From Lutjanus erythropterus (lineage: Eukaryota; Chordata; Actinopteri; Lutjaniformes; Lutjanidae), in contig CM034607.1 of NCBI GenBank assembly GCA_020091685.1, forward strand, positions 9,111,465 through 9,175,464: a stretch of DNA of 64,000 nt, written 5' to 3'. The position numbers and the translations under genes were made by a program. Positions 57,771 to 64,000 of this stretch are shown here, piece after piece; positions within the stretch are counted from its first letter, which is position 1, and each line of letters begins with the position of its first letter. Under the pieces are notes generated by a model. It was given only the letters and a program-made list of their open reading frames with translations, made no database searches and was not told where the DNA came from.

Positions 57771-60700
57771 CTTTAAATTGTTCACTTTCCTCAAAACTAT
57801 TTATTCTTCATCCTTAACTAAAGTCATTTCATAAATTACATATGTGCACCTTAAATCAGCAAATTACCTCTGATTGTTACATCTATCACTAGCTCATGTT
57901 ACAACCCACACCAGTGGTGGGGTAGGTTGTAACAAAAGAAATCCTTGTATTTGACATTAGTGGACATCCAAAAGACTTTTCTTTGTAGTAGACAAACATT
58001 GGTTCTATGTAAAGTTTGAATCAGAGATCTAACACAAAAAAACTACTGAGTTACTAGTGTTCAACCAAAAAGTGTTACAACCATCCCCGGTCTCCCCTAT
58101 CAAATAAGAATGATTGCATGAGTCATAACTGATGCATCATTAATGGTTATCAGACACAGATAATGTTAATTCTCTGGTAAAACAAGCAAAAAGCTATTTT
58201 AATAAGTCCGCAGTAAAAATGTGTACACTGTGCCATTGTTCACCGAATAAGCAAGGCTGTCTTTTTTTTCCCCATAAAATATGAAAACATATCCCAAGAC
58301 AACCAGAATATTTGGTGAAACCTACTTTGTTTTGATCAGGCTGACAGATGCTGCTCCAAATACACTTATTAAAAAGATTAATACATGCTCTCTCTGATAC
58401 TGAGATGAGATTGATGCCACTCTCATGTCTGTGTGATAAGCATGAAGCTGTAGTTGGGAAGTTCCTAATTTGGCAGAAATTAAGATTTTTTTTTTTTTGA
58501 GAACAGATCAAAAAAAAGAGCCACAACATGGTAATTAGTGAGCTTTAGAGATGCAGATAGGCGTATTTGGAAAGACACGCTAGCTGCTTCTTGTAGTTTC
58601 AGCTCTATTCTCACAAAGCGACATGAAAGTATTATTTTATTGTCTAACTCTTGCAAAGAAAGACGGTGAGCTTTTTCTTTAAACTAGGAACAGGGATCTT
58701 TTTACTTGTGGCATTAGTATGTCAGGAAACAGTTTCCCTGACTGTCTGGTATGTCACAGGCTACATTTTCTGGTGTCACAGCTCCTTCTATACACTGCAG
58801 TCAGTGAGGTTTGGTTTGGTTTGGTCCTCCAGTGTTGATGAAGGCGTGTTCTCTGTCAAAATGTTTTTAAAAAAACATCAGAACCACCCACCTACATAAT
58901 GTAATAGCCTCAGTTCTCCTGAGGTCTCCTGTTTCTGAGTTGCCTCGACCGGACTCAAATTACTCTGGAGACATCTTCTTTCAAAAGGGTCAAGTGAGTT
59001 TACACGTCTCCCTTTGCGTCCAAATGGGACTTCTGTTCCATCTGTGCTTGAGGTTACCTCAGACTCCATTTGCAGATGGGGTGCGGTTTGTTTAAAAGTG
59101 TTGTTTAGTTATTTAACAGGTACTGCACTGTGAGACTTGCTCTTGGATCTTCTAGGATATTTTTCTTCACTGTCTTCTTTCTACTGCTATCTGTCTTCTC
59201 TGTTGTCTCTTCCCTGCTGTCCTCCTCCGCCTGCTGTCTTTTTCTCTTCCTCTGGATGTATGTGTTTTTCCCCACTGATTACACCAACAGGATGGATCTC
59301 CGTCATCCATAAACTCCTCAAACCATTCCTTCTTCCAGGTCTCTGTCTGTCCAGGGGAGGATTTAAGAGGCTGTTACTTTTTACAAGAAGCTCATTTAAG
59401 CAAAACACAACTTCCCCTTAACTTTGCCAGTGGTAGCTTCTGAAAATATTGAAATAACTAAATACGTTCACACTGCAATTCTTGTTTTTGCTGCAGTGAA
59501 AAAATTCAACCCTTTCTAAGTCCAACCCATTTTAGTCTGTGCTCCAATACAAGTTGAGCAGTTTCATTTACTTAAATATGCTCAAGACATTTTTAGTTTC
59601 AAGATGGATAAAAGATGTTGCTGAGGGACCTGTAAAAGTGACATACAAAGTCAAATCTTAAATAAGCTAATGTTAGCAAAATGCAGGCTAACTAGCTAGC
59701 TAACAATTTATGTAGATTACGTTGCTGGTAAGGTAGCATTTTGAAAATAAAAAAGAAGTTACGCAACATTTTGCAAACATTAACATTAATATTAACATTA
59801 TCAGATGTAACTAACTAGCTAACAACTGATGTAGCCTAGCTAGCTAGAGAAGCCTAACACATCTATCATATCTAAGTAGGCCTACAGGATACAGGAACAG
59901 AGAAAGTTGACTGAGGTTCTGTTGGGTAAGAACATAGACTCATTACAGAACTAGACTGAGATTTGCTGCTCAGCACATCGGACATTTTTTTCCAGTGGCC
60001 ACTTGGGGTGAAAATTCCCCACGAGTCCAAAATTAATATTCCCCCACAGGCCGCCATTATAAAAGGGATGTCAGGACGCCTCAAACTGCAAACAAGGTCA
60101 GTTATGACTCTTTCTATTGGTTTTGTTTGTTTTTGTTCCATGGAATTTTTATATTTGTAAAACCTTTCTCAAGCCAAAAAACATGATTTACAAAATCTGT
60201 GACATCTTTGAAATGTAAAGTCTATGGGCCGAGCGGGAACTTGGGATGTGGCTATGGGAAGGGGTGGGAACACCTCTATGCATATTTAGTGGGCCGTATA
60301 ACCAGGAAGTAATCTAGACAACTTTATTTAAGGTTTATGTGCCAGGTGAACAACTCTCATTGGACTGAATGGGCGCCATCTTTGCATTCACTGTTTAGTT
60401 CATTATAATATATCTATGGGTAAGAAGCTTGCTGAACTGAAAAGGGGTGAGGTATGGGGAGCGTTACTCATTAATTACATTCCTGCAACATGCAAACAAA
60501 GGGGTAAATATGTCACATTTGACCAGACATGCAGTACTGCTTCATATTGGTTTTTAAAAGGTTGTTTAAAGCTAAAATTTTGAGATATTTTTCTGATAGC
60601 AAATGGAATTATAATGCCATTGATTATATTGTTCTAACAAATTTTGTAAAAACAAACATGGGGCAAAATGGATGAAGTTCAGATGCTGCTTCCTGTTTGT

Positions 60701-61227
60701 TCATCTAAATGTGCTCAGGTCAAATCTGCAAGCGGACAGTGTTTTTTTGTATGCCACATTTTGGTGTGCCAAAATAAAAAAATTTCAAATTCTACACTTG
60801 ATTTTATTGAATTCACTCAAATGCGGGCTGCAGTTTATTTATTTATTTATTTATTTATTTTTGAACTCACAGCTGCACACTGTGTGTATGGGTTGCCTGA
60901 TTTACTGAGGCAGCAGCTCATTATGCAGTCAGCTCCCGGACTGAACCTGACACTGAACTTGAGGTGCGTACTCAGAGTGAAGCAGCTCAGTCGGCACAGT
61001 TAAGCACTGAAATTTATCTGAGCGCTTTAGAAAAAAAAAATGAGGCCAGCTAAGAAAAACTGTTACTCATAAAATGATAATATTACAATCGATCGTACTT
61101 TATTTCAAAGTAGCCTAATATGACATAACAAGCCATACTTTATATCAAATTAGATAAAAACTAGAAATATAGTCTTTATTTGACAGTAATAGACTCTTTA
61201 TCAGAACATTGTTTGACTTTTTTAGAA
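57771..61227. other. Intergenic, no gene recognised
   Basis: Scattered GCTAGC-type text (59690-59850) and the ATTT array. No coding support. Confidence 0.4.
60834..60862. repeat. (ATTT)n simple repeat
   Basis: Seven ATTT units. Confidence 0.9.
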
Positions 61228-61446
61228 GGTAATTAGGGACACATTAGAAGAGAACTGTACTGTAAACTAAAGTGTATTATTCCCCGCTTTAAGACCCTTA
61301 TTAGACTTTATTAGACAGTATTAGACCCTTTATTAGACCCTTATTAGGGACACGTTAGAAGAGAACTTTACTGTAAACTGAAGTCACATGCTGCTACTGA
61401 GACCTGACTTTGGCTGGTCCCATACTGTAATGTGTCCTTAATTACC
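61228..61446. mobile_element. Small MITE-like unit with internal direct repeat
   Basis: Ends GGTAATTAGGGACACATTAG and CTGTAATGTGTCCTTAATTA are inverted (about 18 of 20). A 41-base direct repeat lies inside (61233-61273 and 61344-61384, 38 identical) with AGACCCTTATTAG iterations between. Confidence 0.6.
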
Positions 61447-62193
61447 CTCTAATGAAGAACATATTTCAAGTTTTGCAAAGTATGGTACAAAGTACATCTC
61501 TCCACATCTTAATAGTGTTCTGTAAAAGAAAGTGCGACTTCACAAGCTTTAAATTTTATTATACGCTATAGGAGCCAAACATTTGTTTTCTGTTACAAAA
61601 TAATCAGATATTGTGCTCATTGATGATTATGGCTCCATTTTCTCCTTTCTAAGAATCCCTTTTAAGTATTGTTAACTTTGTTTATTTTCAGATATCTGTT
61701 AGAGTGCAGCTCTTTGGGACTTTTTAGTGTGCACTCACTCTGTGTTTGCTGCCATTTAGATTTCTGTATAAAAGCAGAGTTGTTTTTGCCATTACAGCCT
61801 TCTTGTAAATTCCATTTATGTCCTCTGTGTTTACACCTGCTTTTCAGAGCTGGAAGATTTTTTCCCATGAAACAGACTTTTGCTGATTGTACATAGCAAG
61901 TTCCTGTTATCATCCTCGGTGGCACTGACATGTCACCACAATTATTTGCACAAATGGTAAATGGACTGCACTTTTATGGCTTTTTTCTACCTTAACAGAC
62001 AAAGTGCTTTACAATTTGCGCAAACATTGAAGGCATCCGAGGCACTGAACTGCCCAACACCATTCATACAGAGGACAACACAGAGGTGTGACCAAGTCTG
62101 CTACTAAAAGATGCACTGTATATTTTTTATTTTCATTTTAATTTGCCAGTGTGTGTTTTAATCATCTTCACAAACTGATAATCTGATTTTAAG

Positions 62194-62448
62194 TGGGGGT
62201 GGGCAGATCGATCCCAAAATATCAATACAATATCACATCTTGATTTGAAGATCAATTCTGGCAACAATAGGATTGATACAAAACAGGGATCAGTTTCTGT
62301 GTTGTGCAGTAGTATTTCATCAAAGAGCAGAACTGTCTGCTGTGTAGTGCAGGTGCTCTTTCCTTCGCTATTGCTGTCTCATACAATGCACATGTTATGC
62401 CCACACAGCGCATCGAGGTGCCCTTACCAGTTTAGTCCAACACTAGGG
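62194..62448 (+). mobile_element. Element A, forward copy
   Basis: Runs from GGGTGGGCAGATCGATCC to CCAGTTTAGTCCAACAC and is the inverted partner of 62748-62985. Shared words include AAAGAGCAGAACTGTCTG, GCAGGTGCTCTTT and TGCCCACACAGCGCA. Confidence 0.65.
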
Positions 62449-63231
62449 GTGGACGGTACAATAAAATTTGGTTTCGATCTGATACCAAGTAATTTAGGGC
62501 CAGAATAATGCCATTAAGGATACCGTTTATTCTAAAAAATGCCTTATGTATCTTCATGTAGTTGAAAGCAGTGTGTTACTATTTGAGATCAATTGGCTAA
62601 ATCTGCCTAATAAAGGAATCATTTCACAGTTACACAAAAAGATTATTTTTACATTCCACCACTTACATATTTCAGCTTTAATATGTTTTTTCCAATTCCA
62701 TGAAAATTAAAGAAGGTCCTCTTTCGTTCGCCCATCACTATGTGTCAAATTAAAGTGGTCAGGGTGTGCACTGGGGTGCGCCGTGTGGGCATGACGTGTA
62801 GTTTGAGACAGCGATAGAGAAGCAAAGAGCACCTGCACCACACAGCGGAACGTTGTTTGCACAGACAGTTCTGCTCTTTGATACAACAAAAGAGAAATTG
62901 ATACTGATCCCTTTTTTGGTATCAATCCTACTGACGCCAGAATCTGAAGTATCAATATTTTGGAAGCGATCAACCCACCCCTACCCAACACATAGTGACA
63001 AATGAACAAAAGAGGGCCTTTGTTTGATTTCCTTAATCTTTTAGTGTAACTGTTATAGGATACCTACATTTGGGCAGATTTAGCCTTTTGATCTCATAAA
63101 GAATGGCACACTGCTCTCAACTACATGAAAATAAATAAGGTGTTTTCAACAATAAAAAGTATCTCTGGTATTCTGGCTCTGAATTACTTGGTATTTGATC
63201 AAAATCAAATTCTATGGTAATGCCCATCCCT
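62449..63231. mobile_element. Palindromic MITE B with element A inserted in it
   Basis: TAGGGGTGGACGGTAC at the left and TGGTAATGCCCATCCCTA at the right form inverted ends. The left arm (62449-62640) and the right arm (63046-63231) are inverted copies over roughly 185 bases (AATTACTTGGTAT, ATCTGCC(T/C), GTGTAACTGTGAAA-type words). The middle contains a reverse copy of element A (62748-62985). Confidence 0.65.
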
Positions 63232-63472
63232 AATTTTAAAAGAGGTTTTCCAAACAGTGTCACTGTCCTGATAATCTTTACATTGTGCACATGTATCTGT
63301 TCTCCACTGTGGTAGCTTGACTTTCAGTAACAACTATGAAATGAATTTATCAGAGGTGGGAGGAAAGATAAGACTGTGCTCTCTAACCAGATGAAATGCT
63401 CTGCAAAGAAGCTGCAATCCAAACTCTCTGAGTTTTCACCAGTTTAGCTGAAGAAAAAAAAAAATACAGTAT

Positions 63473-63486
63473 GTTGCCATGGAAAC
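63473..63486. promoter_or_regulatory. X-box-like motif
   Basis: GTTGCCATGGAAAC matches the ciliary-gene X-box consensus. Weaker relatives occur at 17998-18011 (GTTACCATGGAAAT) and 32136-32148 (CTACCATGGCAAC). Confidence 0.4.
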
Positions 63487-63758
63487 TAAAACTTGGTAGT
63501 TGTCCAGACAGAGGGAAAAACTGAAGATGTGGATAAAGTCACAGACATGATAATAAGAAGAAAAGAGAAAGAAGAGGCAGAATGGAGGCGGAGAGTGGCC
63601 AAACAAAGCTTTTCACTCTGACGTTATTAAGCAATAAGGATCACGCCAAAGGTCTGCGACCTTGCGAGACACTGCACCAAATTGACCTTTACTTAAACAT
63701 CTGATGTCTGCTCACAGTAATCCTCTTTTCATATCTCAGATCAAGCTGCTGGTAGCAG

Positions 63759-63760
<2 letters not shown>

Positions 63761-63793
<33 letters not shown>
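63761..63793. repeat. (CA)n microsatellite
   Basis: Sixteen uninterrupted CA units. Confidence 0.95.
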
Positions 63794-63795
<2 letters not shown>

Positions 63796-64000
63796 CGAAC
63801 CAAGCTCTCAGCAGCCTCGGTCTCAGCCTCTGAGGTCTGTTCCTGAAGTGAGTGGAAGACTTAGCGGGATACTTGTGATTCTCTAATGAACCATCTGTCT
63901 CATCAGCTGAACATCACACAGTTTTTTTTTTTTTTTAAGATGCTTTGACGCTGACAAAACTGAAAATCTCCATATGTTAACACACACTTTTTTTTTCCTT

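Larger units (their letters stand above)
63232..64000. other. Intergenic, no gene recognised
   Basis: Holds the X-box-like motif and CA array only. Confidence 0.4.

Noticed and set aside
62707-63009. 100-codon minus-strand frame
   Set aside because: Lies in palindromic MITE sequence and has a sister frame in the forward copy at 62245; repeat artefact.
1-64000. CRISPR arrays, bacterial operons, prophage
   Set aside because: The tandem repeats present are minisatellites without unique spacers, and all gene structure is eukaryotic.

Overview
The window looks like non-coding-rich chromosomal DNA of a ray-finned (teleost) fish, probably a percomorph. The basis is the repeat content: a Rex3-type RTE LINE tail ending in GATG repeats, L2-type LINE ends, hAT-like miniature elements with CAGNGGTGG termini, a MITE with AGGGCTGCAAC termini, and a tRNA-B-box SINE-like family. 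The lectin gene also has the layout of a fish-specific secreted C-type lectin family. Introns, canonical GT/AG junctions and dinucleotide microsatellites show it is eukaryotic. No bacterial or phage features are present.

Only one intact gene is well supported: a five-coding-exon, plus-strand gene at 18785-22075 for a 307-residue secreted protein with two C-type lectin-like domains (CTLDs). All splice phases agree and the frame is open from ATG to TAA. A non-coding first exon probably ends at 18651. A roughly 160-180 bp block covering that exon, its donor and the start of intron 1 is duplicated inside the intron between the two CTLD exons (19747-19902), so an internal promoter or a fossil of gene duplication is possible. 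A decayed minus-strand CTLD exon at 39225-39447 suggests a lectin cluster.

The rest is mobile-element debris and unassigned DNA. 3.7-8.3 kb holds a hairpin with a 22-bp tandem copy, a hAT-like element sandwiched between a diverged direct duplication, and an AT-rich element. 10.3-11.9 kb holds a Rex3 tail, a SINE-like copy and a MADF-domain fragment of Harbinger type. 22.8-31.9 kb holds an inverted MITE, an L2 tail, a RecQ-like fragment, and a nested MITE next to a dispersed repeat carrying nuclear-receptor half-sites. 35.6-38.5 kb holds two DNA elements with long or terminal inverted repeats. 40-48 kb holds more MITEs and the second copy of the 0.5-kb repeat. 50.7 kb holds two overlapping perfect or near-perfect hairpins. 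54.4-56.8 kb holds a 22-bp minisatellite, a compact multi-hairpin module downstream of a TATA box and decayed CRE-like sites, a hAT-like element and an L2 tail. 61.2-63.2 kb holds nested palindromic elements.

Several stretches of balanced composition with homeodomain-like TAAT content (about 0.4, 9.7, 13.1, 30.0, 36.4 and 48.1 kb) look like candidate conserved non-coding elements, but that needs cross-species alignment. The strongest candidate for something undescribed is the multi-hairpin module at 55020-55245.
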